Part shown: in pieces, positions 53,425 through 62,325 of the stretch
Numbering within the stretch: position 1 is the first letter of the stretch
Layout: the number at the start of each line of letters is the position of its first letter
NCBI GenBank assembly: GCA_963677215.1
Contig: OY781919.1
Location: 620,001 to 684,000, forward strand
DNA length: 64,000 nt
Source: G963676795 sp963677215
GTDB lineage: Bacteria; Desulfobacterota; Desulfuromonadia; Desulfuromonadales; Geopsychrobacteraceae
Direction: 5' to 3'
Notes under the pieces: generated by a model
The model's database searches: none
What the model saw: the letters and a program-made list of their open reading frames with translations, nothing else
Told to the model about the DNA's origin: nothing
Position numbers and translations under genes: made by a program

Positions 53425-53825
53425 CTTCAGCAAAACTCAGCGTTGCTGAGTTTTGCCGATTCTGTCCATTCAATGAGCCTGCTCATTGCTCGGCGCGCTG
53501 TCAGTTGCTGGTGCGAACATACGAAGAGCTGAAGTCTGAAAAACGACCTATTTAAAAGCGCGTTTTGTCTTGCTTTTTGAGACCCTGGTCAAAAAGTAAG
53601 ACGGCGTACGGGGCCGCGACCCCGCGATTTCGATTTTCGGCTGTTTAAAAAACATAGAATCAAAATCGTCGGTTCTCGCACCGGTTGGCGTCTGACTTTC
53701 CTTTGAGCGCTAAGGAAAGTCGGCGATGGAAACTTTTTAAATACTGACGTAAGCCGTTCATGCCAGTATAACGGAAAGCGCCTGATGAGGAGCAAGCTCC
53801 TCATCGGGCAAAATCGAATTATGGT
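53425..53825 (-). repeat. hairpin-rich dispersed repeat, copy 3 (inverted and diverged)
   Basis: Read on the minus strand, the same modules appear in the same order as in copies 1 and 2: hairpin ACTTTCCTT/AAGGAAAGT near 53694-53719; AACCGGTGCGAGAACCGACG near 53662-53681; GGGGTCGCGGCCCC near 53609; hairpin with 12-base arms near 53568-53598; and a GATGAGC-like palindrome in the form CAATGAGCCTGCTCATTG near 53470. It adds the perfect hairpins CAAAACTCAGC/GCTGAGTTTTG (near 53431) and GATGAGGAGC/GCTCCTCATC (near 53786). Sequence identity is low in stems but pairing is kept. Confidence 0.7.
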
Positions 53826-53840
53826 TTGCTATTCATTGAC

Positions 53841-55031
53841 TCAACGAGTTGCCGCCTGGATGGCGACAGTATTTTTCCGGGCGAAAAACGGGATATAGAT
53901 CAGATAGCCCAGAGTCACCACAGCCATGCAGACCCCGCAAACCAGAAAGATAAACTGACCGTCTGAGTTCTTGAACAAAGTTCCGATGGTCACCAGGATC
54001 TTGGGGGAGATCGCCGTCCCGACATTTACCGCAGTCATGAACAGACCGTTGGCAAAATGAATCGACGATTCGTCGGCGGCTTCATTTACCAGCATCGTGC
54101 TGTAGGGCATGAGCATGCCGAAACCGAAGCCGATGAAAACCGACCCGGCAAAAATAATCGGCAGACTGGTTGCGACTGCGAGCAGGATAAAACCTAACGC
54201 ATTGGCAAACAGCGACAGCAGTAATGCATATCTGCCAATTTTGTGCACAACCTTGCCGAAAGTTCCCCCAGCAATCAGGGCCAAAAGAGTCATCAGCATT
54301 GTCGCGACACCGGTCGCCTTTGAATCGCCAAGAGCATGACTGTCGATGACAAAGGAGAGGTAGCCAAAAAAGGCAAAATAAACAACCGAGTACAACAGGA
54401 TAGCGATACAGACAAAGGATACGGCCCCGTTAATGGAGACAGTTTTGCCATGCCCTTCCGTCGTAGTCTTTTTGACCGGTTCTGGAATTTTAAAAACAAC
54501 CAGAAAAAAAGTCACAATGGCAAACAGGTAGATCAGAAATGACAGGTTCCAGGCGATCGCCGCCAGTAAGCCGGCCATAAGGCTGGTGATAATATTGCCG
54601 ACACCGGCAGCAGCCGACTGAAAACCGAGCATCTGGTTCCGTTCCCGACCCTTGAAATTATAGGCGATCAGGCCGGCGGCAAAGGGAATAAACAGTCCGG
54701 TTCCGGCTCCAAGCAAAGCCCGCAATACCATAAGAACCTTGAAATCGTTGACGAACATCGGCCCGATACCACCGATGAGAAACAGCACCAGACCGACATA
54801 GATGATCTGTTTGACTTTAAAGATCCCCGACACTGCTCCGGCCAGAAATCCGAACACAATTGCTACCAGTGATGGTAAAACGACCATCATCATCAAAGTT
54901 TCCTGGCTGATAGCCGGAAAAGCCTTGCCGATTTCGGCCAGAGCGGGAGAAATTGTCACCCGCATCATCAACAGAAATGACAGTGACAGGATTGCGACTT
55001 TTAGACCGAATTGATTGTTTACCTCTTTCAC
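53841..55031 (-). CDS. major facilitator superfamily transporter
   Basis: The protein of about 396 residues has twelve hydrophobic segments and MFS features such as FGFLAGAVSGIFKVKQII after helix 2 and FIGFGFGMLMPYSTML in the second half. The GTG at 55031 with GGAG seven bases upstream is the likely start; the frame extends back to a TTG at 55067. It faces a MarR gene across a shared promoter region, so MarR may control it as well. Efflux of a drug-like or phenolic compound is plausible but not shown. Confidence 0.85.
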   Translation of the reverse strand: MKEVNNQFGLKVAILSLSFLLMMRVTISPALAEIGKAFPAISQETLMMMVVLPSLVAIVFGFLAGAVSGIFKVKQIIYVGLVLFLIGGIGPMFVNDFKVLMVLRALLGAGTGLFIPFAAGLIAYNFKGRERNQMLGFQSAAAGVGNIITSLMAGLLAAIAWNLSFLIYLFAIVTFFLVVFKIPEPVKKTTTEGHGKTVSINGAVSFVCIAILLYSVVYFAFFGYLSFVIDSHALGDSKATGVATMLMTLLALIAGGTFGKVVHKIGRYALLLSLFANALGFILLAVATSLPIIFAGSVFIGFGFGMLMPYSTMLVNEAADESSIHFANGLFMTAVNVGTAISPKILVTIGTLFKNSDGQFIFLVCGVCMAVVTLGYLIYIPFFARKNTVAIQAATR

Positions 55032-55206
55032 AGACTGACTCCATACCTCATAAATGTTAACAGCCAAAAGATCACCCCAGACAACTTACGGGATAGGCCT
55101 ATATGCTGACAGGCTAGATTCTTTGTCTGAAAAAATAAAATTGAAAGATGGAATGCTCTATTCCAAAAAAGAATGTTCCGCTTCGCAAAAGCCTGCAAAA
55201 AACTAT

Positions 55207-55236
55207 TTGCATACTAATAGATAGTGTGCTATCTAT
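55207..55236 (+). promoter_or_regulatory. MarR promoter with embedded perfect palindrome
   Basis: TTGCAT (55207-55212) and TATCTA (55230-55235) are 17 bases apart, a good promoter. The palindrome ATAGATAG-TGTG-CTATCTAT (55217-55236) covers the spacer and -10, an ideal place for a repressor. Predicted transcription start (about 55242) coincides with the MarR ATG at 55243, suggesting a leaderless message. Confidence 0.75.
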
Positions 55237-55692
55237 ATGGCCATGACAAATACACATGAACCAGACCTGCTCTTTCGTTTGCTGCTGACCACCAGGCGTT
55301 GGCGTCAGTTTCTCGACCAGAAGATCCTCTCCTCCGGCCTGACCGATGCAACCTGGAGGCCACTGACCCATCTACTGTTTTTGGGCAACGGCATCAACCA
55401 GAAGATCCTTGCTGAATCGATAGGGATCAGTGGGCCCTCACTTGTTCGCCTGCTCGACAGCCTTGTTGCCAAAGGACTGGTTGAACGCCAGGAAGACGAG
55501 TCCGATCGCCGGGCCAGAAAACTGTACTTGACCACAGCCGGAGAGTGCCTGGCCAGCCAGGTCCATCAAGCGACTCAGGAACTTAACCGCCAGATTCTGG
55601 GAGACATGAAGGCCAACGAAGAGCAAGCCATCATCGAAATACTGCAAAAACTTGAAAACAACATGAACACATACAACGAAAAAACTCTTTAA
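55237..55692 (+). CDS. MarR-family transcriptional regulator
   Basis: The 151-residue winged-helix protein has the MarR core (NQKILAESIGISGPSLVRLLDSL and the wing KGLVERQEDESDRRARKLYLT). ATGs at 55237 and 55243 are both in frame; the second fits the predicted transcription start. It overlaps no gene but is 47 bases ahead of an FUSC efflux gene on the same strand, the arrangement known for aromatic-acid or drug efflux (as in slyA/aae-type loci). Likely autorepressed through the palindrome that abuts its start. Confidence 0.9.
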   Translation: MAMTNTHEPDLLFRLLLTTRRWRQFLDQKILSSGLTDATWRPLTHLLFLGNGINQKILAESIGISGPSLVRLLDSLVAKGLVERQEDESDRRARKLYLTTAGECLASQVHQATQELNRQILGDMKANEEQAIIEILQKLENNMNTYNEKTL

Positions 55693-55739
55693 TCTCTTTC
55701 TTAGATGCCCGAGTATTTCACAACCTATTTGAGTCACTC

Positions 55740-57740
55740 ATGCCTGAATCAGTATTCACCTGGATAAAAAGTCAAAAGAGCCAGCTGCTGCTCGCCTTCC
55801 GTTCAACATTTGCTGCCATTCTTGCACTGGTCATCTGCAAACTGTGCGGCTTTGAAAATCCCTATTGGGGAGCCCTGACGGCACTGGTTGTCATTCAGCC
55901 TACCCGGGGATTATTGCTGGAAAAAAGTCTGATCCGTATTTTCAGCACATGTTTCGGTGCCCTGACCGGACTGGCTATCCTTTACGGCTGCGATTCGATT
56001 ATGCTGACCAGTACCGCTCTTGCCCTGTTCCTTGGCCTCACCGTCATTGTTGGCAACCTGTTTTATGGTCTGCGCTCCTACGGTTTCATGGTCACCGGAA
56101 TGACCTGTGCCATTGTTGTCATGACCGGCCATCTGATGCACGCGACATCACCTGTTGTCTTCGGCCGCATTGCCTGCACTCTGGTCGGCGTGATTGTTGC
56201 CACTCTGGTGACAGGGATCTTCACCAAGCGCAATTCAACCAACCAGTTGACTCAGCACTTATCGACCCTGGCTGCCGATTCAATCAGATGGTTGGCCACC
56301 CAGTTTAATGCCAACAGTGTCTCAGAAGCACAACAACGTGAATCAAGCATCCTGGCACAGCTTTCGGTCCTGGAAGGGGAATACGACAGTGCTACCGCCG
56401 GTATGTTTTTTACTAATCAGCTTCTCAATCTCAAGCAGTTGTTGTCACTGCTGATGTCGTTGCTTGGCACCGGTCAACTGATCAATCTGCAGAAATCTGC
56501 AAGTGAGAACCCGCGCCAGACAGAGCTGCACCACGAAATATCGAAAAAGCTGTTCAAGATTGCCGAACTTCTGGAGCAGAACAGTAAGGTATCCTGCCTA
56601 TCGGAACTGGATATACTGTTCGCGCAGCTTAAGCAGAACTCTGCCTGTTCTCAATCCCTCAACGATCTCCAGTCGCTGCTGAAAGAGATCTTGATCTGCA
56701 CCAAGACCCTGCAGGGCAAGAGACCAGACAATCACTTCCGGCTGTTTCTCCGTCATCGCGACCTGTCAAATGGTATCCGCAGTGGCATCCGGGTCATGAT
56801 CTGCGTCATCCTTACCGGGGCCGTCTGGGCACTGACCCGCTGGGAACTTATGCCACTGGCAATCATGGCGGAAGCAATCATGCTGACAATGTTCACCACC
56901 ATGGTCACCCCCTCTGTAAAATTAATACATGTCCTGATTGGCGCACCGATCGGTGGCTTTATTGCCGTTCTGCTCAAACTGACCCTGCTGGCTAACGGCA
57001 GCCATGCGCTGTTGGAAATAGTCATCCTGGCCCTCTATCTGTTCTTTGGCACCTTTGCCATAACCCATAAGAGGATTTCTTCCCCGGCTATCGATGCCAC
57101 CTACATTTTTCTTCTGATTCTGCAGCCGGGCTCTGGCATCGCGATGTCTCACCAAGCTATTATCCTGGGTGCGCTTGCCATGCTGCTCGGTATCGTCTGT
57201 TCACTGCTGGCTTACCAGTGGATCTATCCGCTCAACCCCAAACGGCGACTGCAGGTGATACAGGATTCGATCTTCAACGATGTCTGCCAGCTCTCCTCGA
57301 TGCAGCATGCACCAGAGCTCGACAGGATCGAGGCCCGCCTCAAGCACAAAGCGATGCGGGCGATCATATTGGCCAGCCAGTGCGTTGACAGCCCGCAGAG
57401 GTTCATCGACAACGAGCTGAAGCTCTTATCGGTCGCTATCTGCTTCCGTCAACTGCGTCAATTGTTACAGTCAGATGATCTCAAAGCCCGGCAGCATGAG
57501 TTGCATTCCGCTCTGGCCAACCTGAAAAAATACGGGTTCTCCTCAGCACATGTTCTCAGTCAACTGGAATTGTCCAGCTTTCAACTTGATGAAGACGGCG
57601 ACTCAACCGACAACAGCTTCAGTCGGCAACGACTGCAGCAGGAGCTGAAAACCGCTCTAGGGACAACCCTCAATCTGCTTAATGATAGCTTTCATTTCTG
57701 GGATATTCATAGCAGGAAGCAGGCATCCTTCTATAACTGA
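55740..57740 (+). CDS. FUSC-family (AaeB-like) efflux membrane protein
   Basis: The 666-residue protein has two similar membrane modules (about residues 15-150 and 350-490) separated by a helical soluble region, the layout of FUSC/AaeB proteins. The start FRSTFAAILALVICKLCGFENPYWGALTALVVIQPTRG is typical when read in parts. AaeB exports hydroxylated aromatic acids with its AaeA adaptor; no adaptor or outer-membrane gene is present here. Controlled probably by the MarR gene in front. Confidence 0.85.
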   Translation: MPESVFTWIKSQKSQLLLAFRSTFAAILALVICKLCGFENPYWGALTALVVIQPTRGLLLEKSLIRIFSTCFGALTGLAILYGCDSIMLTSTALALFLGLTVIVGNLFYGLRSYGFMVTGMTCAIVVMTGHLMHATSPVVFGRIACTLVGVIVATLVTGIFTKRNSTNQLTQHLSTLAADSIRWLATQFNANSVSEAQQRESSILAQLSVLEGEYDSATAGMFFTNQLLNLKQLLSLLMSLLGTGQLINLQKSASENPRQTELHHEISKKLFKIAELLEQNSKVSCLSELDILFAQLKQNSACSQSLNDLQSLLKEILICTKTLQGKRPDNHFRLFLRHRDLSNGIRSGIRVMICVILTGAVWALTRWELMPLAIMAEAIMLTMFTTMVTPSVKLIHVLIGAPIGGFIAVLLKLTLLANGSHALLEIVILALYLFFGTFAITHKRISSPAIDATYIFLLILQPGSGIAMSHQAIILGALAMLLGIVCSLLAYQWIYPLNPKRRLQVIQDSIFNDVCQLSSMQHAPELDRIEARLKHKAMRAIILASQCVDSPQRFIDNELKLLSVAICFRQLRQLLQSDDLKARQHELHSALANLKKYGFSSAHVLSQLELSSFQLDEDGDSTDNSFSRQRLQQELKTALGTTLNLLNDSFHFWDIHSRKQASFYN

Positions 57741-57794
57741 AAAACGGGCGGTATCTCTCTATCTCAAGCGTATAAACTACATTAAAAAGGGGCA

Positions 57795-57824
57795 GGCTTT
57801 TATCTTAGCATCCTGATAAAAGCC
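57795..57824 (+). terminator. hairpin terminator after the FUSC gene
   Basis: GGCTTTTATC (57795-57804) pairs perfectly with GATAAAAGCC (57815-57824). The tail CCCCATTTCC is poor in T, so efficiency is uncertain. Confidence 0.55.
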
Positions 57825-57942
57825 CCCCATTTCCAAAATATTCATACCTTTAAAAGTTATTTCTTGTAGCACCATAAAAATAACACTACATTAGATAGCG
57901 CCAATCATTTTACCTGGAGTGAACACACCAAGGATTGCAACG

Positions 57943-59124
57943 ATGGCGCAACTCGATTTCCGCACACTAGCTATCAACCTGGTCGTTTTCAGTATTGTTT
58001 TCGGCATCGGGATGCTGATTTATGCGCGCAAAAATAAGTCGTTTGCGGGAATCAACTTCATCGGCTACGGTCACTTGTGTCTTGGCTGTGGCTATGTCCT
58101 GCTTGGCCTGCGTCACTTGATCAACGATTTCACCTCGATCGTCATTGCCAATACGGTTGCCTATATAGGACTCATCCTGCTCTACAGAGGACTGTTTCGT
58201 TTTCTTGCTTTGAAATTGAGGTTTGAACGTTATCTCAGTCCCGCCTTAGCGGCACTGCTCGCCTGGCTGCTCTACTACTACAAGTTTGTCACTCCAAATC
58301 TCAACCTGCGTATCGTCTACGTCTCGCTCCTCTTTGCCGTGCTCTGTTATATTGCCGTTTTGGGGCTGCGGAAATACGCTGACGAGCATGGCCGCACAGC
58401 CATAAGGCTTTTGACCCTGATGTTCTTCGTCGTCGGTTCGTTTCACTTCTTCCGGGCGTTCTGGACCTGTTGTCAGGACCAGCTGCTGGATTTCATGAAG
58501 GCGGATATCATCAGTTCGCTCAGCGTCATCGGCTCAGAGGCACTAGTTGTCCTCACCTCATTTGCGACGATCTGGCTGGCAACAGACAGGCTGCAGAATT
58601 CGCTGGAAAAAATCGCTCAGACAGATCCGCTGACACTGCTCTACAACAGAAGAACCTTCGAGCAGTACTGTGATGTTGAATTCAGCCGAACAAGCCGAAG
58701 CAGCTCAACTTTTTCAATCATCATGTGTGACCTGGACCACTTCAAACGGATCAACGACAAATATGGTCATCAGACAGGCGATAAGGTCCTCAAGGTATTT
58801 GCCAAAGCCCTCAAAAAAAACCTGCGCAAACAGGATGTTATCGCACGTTACGGAGGAGAGGAATTTATCATTCTGCTGCCGGACACGGACCTGCACAACG
58901 GGACGATTGCTGCTGAACATCTCAGGGAAGCAACCGAGGAGACAGATCTGCTCGCCGCGATTAATTCAAGCTTGACATTCACAGCCAGCTTTGGTGTTTC
59001 GAACTATCTGCCGGAAGATGACCAGTGGACCTCGGTCCTCAGTCGCGCGGACAAGGCCCTCTATGCCGCAAAAGACCAGGGGCGAAATCGGGTTATCACC
59101 CTGGATAAGTCTCCACCATTATAA
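57943..59124 (+). CDS. membrane-bound GGDEF diguanylate cyclase
   Basis: The 393-residue protein has six to seven membrane segments over residues 1-215, without a recognisable ligand domain, and a GGDEF domain with GGEEF (304-308) and an I-site R295-K-Q-D298. It should synthesise c-di-GMP at the inner membrane. The ATG at 57943 with AGGA nine bases upstream is preferred to a GTG at 57919. Confidence 0.9.
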   Translation: MAQLDFRTLAINLVVFSIVFGIGMLIYARKNKSFAGINFIGYGHLCLGCGYVLLGLRHLINDFTSIVIANTVAYIGLILLYRGLFRFLALKLRFERYLSPALAALLAWLLYYYKFVTPNLNLRIVYVSLLFAVLCYIAVLGLRKYADEHGRTAIRLLTLMFFVVGSFHFFRAFWTCCQDQLLDFMKADIISSLSVIGSEALVVLTSFATIWLATDRLQNSLEKIAQTDPLTLLYNRRTFEQYCDVEFSRTSRSSSTFSIIMCDLDHFKRINDKYGHQTGDKVLKVFAKALKKNLRKQDVIARYGGEEFIILLPDTDLHNGTIAAEHLREATEETDLLAAINSSLTFTASFGVSNYLPEDDQWTSVLSRADKALYAAKDQGRNRVITLDKSPPL

Positions 59125-59173
59125 GTCCTCGTCCTCTTGACAGCAGGATGAGCTTCTAGCTAGAATCACCAAA

Positions 59174-59284
59174 AAAGGGGAGTAGCTACCGGTACAAAGC
59201 CGGCCCGTTCTTCGTCAGTACAGTGGTTTAACGCCACTCGGAGACGGGGTTTACGACTCATACGTCGGAATCAGCGAGACCTTT
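59174..59284 (+). promoter_or_regulatory. yybP-ykoY manganese riboswitch aptamer
   Basis: The sequence has both strands of the conserved core: AAAGGGGAGTAGC at 59174-59186 and AGCGAGACCTTT at 59273-59284, which close the P1 stem (AAAGG with CCTTT). Between them are an ACCGG/CCGG hairpin, the TCGTCAGTAC segment, GTGG/CCAC, CGGAGACGG and the ACGA-TCGT arm, matching the three-way architecture of yybP-ykoY RNAs that bind Mn2+. It lies directly upstream of htpX. These RNAs usually activate expression when Mn2+ is high. Confidence 0.93.
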
Positions 59285-59326
59285 ATCCACAGCATGCTTT
59301 AACCATGCTGCGGGTAAAGGTTTTTT
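59279..59326 (+). terminator. riboswitch expression platform (intrinsic terminator)
   Basis: The 3' strand of the aptamer P1 (ACCTTTA, 59279-59285) can pair instead with TAAAGGT (59315-59321), with an inner perfect stem CAGCATG/CATGCTG (59290-59296 with 59304-59310), followed by six T. The overlap with P1 means that ligand-stabilised P1 would break the terminator, giving an ON switch. Confidence 0.88.
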
Positions 59327-59361
59327 CTTTTACCTGCAGCAGATAACCTGGAGGTAAAAAG

Positions 59362-60213
59362 ATGAACCGCATCAAGACAACATTCCTGCTCACCTGTCTC
59401 ACCCTGCTGTTGATCGCCATGGGTGGGGCTATCGGCGGCCAGGGCGGAGTTATCATCGCTTTCGTTATTGCCGGTGCGATGAACTTCTTCTCCTACTGGT
59501 ATTCCGACAAGATCGTCCTCAAGATGTACCGGGCCAAAGAGGTTTCGGAAAGTGAAAGCCCTGAATTCTACGCCATGGTCCGCCAATTGGCCGCCAAGGC
59601 CGACCTGCCGATGCCAAAGGTCTACATTATCCCGGGCGATTCGCCCAACGCCTTTGCCACCGGACGCAACCCCGAGCACTCTGCCGTCGCCGCAACCGAA
59701 GGGATCATGCGTATCCTGAGCCGCGATGAACTGGAAGGGGTCATGGCCCACGAACTGGCTCACGTCAAAAACCGTGATACCCTGATCTCGACCGTTGCCG
59801 CGACCATCGCTGGGGCGATCTCGATGCTCGGCCACATGCTTCAGTGGGCGGCGATCTTCGGGGGCGGACGCAGCGATGAAGACGAAGGCGCTGGTGGCCT
59901 GCTCGGTGGCCTGGCCCTGGCGATCATCGCGCCGATTGCCGCCATGCTGATTCAGATGGCGGTCTCCCGCTCACGTGAGTTCCTAGCCGATGCCGAAGGA
60001 GCGCGAATCAGCGGCAAACCGCTGGCTTTGGCCAATGCCCTGCACAAGCTGCAACTGGGCAGTCAACGGGCGCCGATGCAGAACGCCACCGCAGCGACTT
60101 CGCACATGTTTATCGTCAACCCGCTGGCCGCAGGCTCACTGCTCAAACTGTTCTCGACCCACCCGCCGACAGAAGAGCGAATAGCCAGACTGCTGGCGAT
60201 GAACAACTCTTGA
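59362..60213 (+). CDS. htpX: M48-family membrane metalloprotease HtpX
   Basis: The 283-residue zinc protease has two N-terminal membrane segments (residues 8-45), the catalytic HELAH motif in EGVMAHELAHVKN, further segments around 150-200 and the downstream SREFLADAEGA with a metal-ligand Glu. HtpX clears damaged inner-membrane proteins together with FtsH. The ATG follows TGGAGG. It is preceded by a complete manganese riboswitch and followed by a terminator, so it is a single-gene unit controlled at least partly by metal. Confidence 0.95.
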   Translation: MNRIKTTFLLTCLTLLLIAMGGAIGGQGGVIIAFVIAGAMNFFSYWYSDKIVLKMYRAKEVSESESPEFYAMVRQLAAKADLPMPKVYIIPGDSPNAFATGRNPEHSAVAATEGIMRILSRDELEGVMAHELAHVKNRDTLISTVAATIAGAISMLGHMLQWAAIFGGGRSDEDEGAGGLLGGLALAIIAPIAAMLIQMAVSRSREFLADAEGARISGKPLALANALHKLQLGSQRAPMQNATAATSHMFIVNPLAAGSLLKLFSTHPPTEERIARLLAMNNS

Positions 60214-60236
60214 ACGCCTTTCTTATTCATTTATTC

Positions 60237-60265
60237 CCCCCTGCCCTAGCGCAGGGGGATTTTTT
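60237..60265 (+). terminator. rho-independent terminator after htpX
   Basis: CCCCCTGC (60237-60244) pairs with GCAGGGGG (60251-60258), followed by ATTTTTTC. Confidence 0.92.
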
Positions 60266-60443
60266 CTCATTGCCCCGTCGCTTCAAATCTTGCAATCCAC
60301 CATTGAAAGCCAGATCTTGGCTGAAATACTGGATACTCCTTGGGCTCATGAGCCCATAGATGCATTTGACATATGGCCTTGGCCCTGCTTACATTAAATA
60401 GCACCAACTTTATTTGGTTTCTTTCACGACAAGAGCCCTTAGT

Positions 60444-62021
60444 ATGAAGATACGAACACTCTTCATTGTCAGCTTGATTGTGATCTTTGCGATCGCTGGC
60501 ATCGTCATATTTTTAGGTCTGAAATACAAAACCTTTGCCCGACTCAATGAAACTGAAATAACTGCGCTAAAGGAAAAAAACCTCCAGATTATTCGGACGA
60601 TTCAGAGTGATTTAGATCGGCATAAATACAATACGAAAGACTGGGCAAACTGGGATGATTCCTACAATTTTTTGCTTGGACATTTGACTGAAAAAAATTT
60701 TCATGTCCACTTCAGTCAGGATATGCTCGTCAATATGAATGATCTGGGCATGCTCTTTCTTAGCTCCGACTTCCGTTACATTTTTTCCTATTCACGCGAT
60801 GAACTAAAAAATGAGTTTGATCTTGTTTTGACCCGACTTCAGGACAAGAAAAATCTTTTTTTACATGCCCTGAGCGAAGACAATCATCAGCTTCTCATCT
60901 ATATCGAGGAGTTAAAATTGCATGTTCTCGCTACGATCTATGCCGTTACACCAACCGAGGATCTGAGTATTTCTGATGGCTTTCTCATCACAGTCAGCCT
61001 GATTGATCAATCCTTTGCAGACAGGATCGGATTTGTCCTTGGTCAGCCTCTTGGGCTCTCGATCAAAAGCATCGGCATTACCGGTTTTCAATGTCTTGAG
61101 GAAAGCACCACACTACAATTTTGCGACAAAGTCGTTCTTGTTAATGCCGGCGCTGCCGTACTCGACGTCAGGATCCGCGACAGTGAAGGGAAAAACGACA
61201 TCAATTTTCAGGCCAAAGTCGAGCGGCCCCTGAATAAACAGGTCGTGCAAGTTTTCCGTGAATCGCTGCTGGTCATACTGGTGACAGGCATCTGTGTTGC
61301 CATTATGAATCTTTTGCTGATACAGATGCTGATCGTTCGTCCGACCGATTCCCTGGCAAAGGAATTCTCAGCTTTCACAACCCATCGTTCACTCAGAAAA
61401 CGCCTCCCAAGCAAAGGTCCGCAAGAGATCAAAAAGATGACGACGGCAGCAAATGCCATGCTTGATGAAATTGAAGCGTTGCATCTCAAGGTCGAAAGCC
61501 TCTCCAGAACAGATGAACTGACCGGGATCTGCAACCGGCGCTACTTTAATGAATTGTACAACAAAGAATTCAGACGGGCCCTGCGCGGAAAATATTCCCT
61601 CACCCTGATGATGATCGATGTCGACTATTTTAAACAGTACAACGATCATTATGGTCACAGCGCCGGGGATGATTGCCTGCGCCGTGTCAGCCAGATTTTA
61701 CAAAATTGCCTCAACAGGGCCGGAGATGTTATAGCCCGTTATGGAGGCGAGGAGTTTATCATTTTGATTCCCGCTTGTACCGAAAAGGAAGCAACGCCGC
61801 TTTTACAACAGATTAAAGCCTCCCTGGCACAGACGGCTATCCCTCATTCCTACTCCGAGGTATCGCCTGTTGTAACCTGTAGTATCGGTGCAATCAGTAT
61901 GATTCCCCAAACCCCTGACGACCAGCACCGCCTGCAGGTTCGTGCGGATGAACTCCTCTATCAGGCCAAACACGCAGGGCGCAACCAGGCGATGACCAGT
62001 TCTCAACTGAGTAGCGGATAA
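60444..62021 (+). CDS. CHASE4-GGDEF diguanylate cyclase
   Basis: The 525-residue protein has a membrane segment (5-27), a periplasmic CHASE4 domain (about 35-265) with the signature KDWANWDDSYNFL, a second membrane segment (270-295), a HAMP-like linker and a GGDEF domain with GGEEF (434-438) and I-site R425-A-G-D428. It should make c-di-GMP in answer to an external signal. ATG at 60444 has only a weak AAGAG site; an in-frame upstream start at 60414 is possible. Confidence 0.9.
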   Translation: MKIRTLFIVSLIVIFAIAGIVIFLGLKYKTFARLNETEITALKEKNLQIIRTIQSDLDRHKYNTKDWANWDDSYNFLLGHLTEKNFHVHFSQDMLVNMNDLGMLFLSSDFRYIFSYSRDELKNEFDLVLTRLQDKKNLFLHALSEDNHQLLIYIEELKLHVLATIYAVTPTEDLSISDGFLITVSLIDQSFADRIGFVLGQPLGLSIKSIGITGFQCLEESTTLQFCDKVVLVNAGAAVLDVRIRDSEGKNDINFQAKVERPLNKQVVQVFRESLLVILVTGICVAIMNLLLIQMLIVRPTDSLAKEFSAFTTHRSLRKRLPSKGPQEIKKMTTAANAMLDEIEALHLKVESLSRTDELTGICNRRYFNELYNKEFRRALRGKYSLTLMMIDVDYFKQYNDHYGHSAGDDCLRRVSQILQNCLNRAGDVIARYGGEEFIILIPACTEKEATPLLQQIKASLAQTAIPHSYSEVSPVVTCSIGAISMIPQTPDDQHRLQVRADELLYQAKHAGRNQAMTSSQLSSG

Positions 62022-62325
62022 TTTCCCCTTCCAGATATCATGCTTAAAAACAACTCGTATTCCAGCAGGCACTGACTTTCTTAATTAAACATCTGTCAAA
62101 GTTCAGAACCAATAGCCCTATCAAGGTCCTTGTTTTCCGTTCATTTTCGCAAATTGACCACCTTCTGACATTTGCTAGACTGTTACGAGTGAGGGTGTCC
62201 TGTCTGCGCAACCTCCTACCTTCTGCCAGCTATAACGATTATTGACGGCCCAGGCTTAACCTTCCAAGCGACAACGACACCACAATTGCCACTTACTCAA
62301 ATCCAGAGAAAGGAAAAAACAGATT
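62022..62325. other. intergenic region upstream of wrbA
   Basis: No gene recognised. A promoter-like pair is present at 62154-62181 and would give a leader of about 140 bases before wrbA. The leader has no recognisable riboswitch. Confidence 0.4.
62154..62181 (+). promoter_or_regulatory. candidate sigma-70-type promoter for wrbA
   Basis: TTGACC (62154-62159) and TAGACT (62176-62181) are 16 bases apart, each close to consensus. Confidence 0.5.

Noticed and set aside
62182..62325. Riboswitch in the wrbA leader
   Set aside because: The leader is long enough, but I could not match it to the c-di-GMP, fluoride, FMN or other known aptamer cores.
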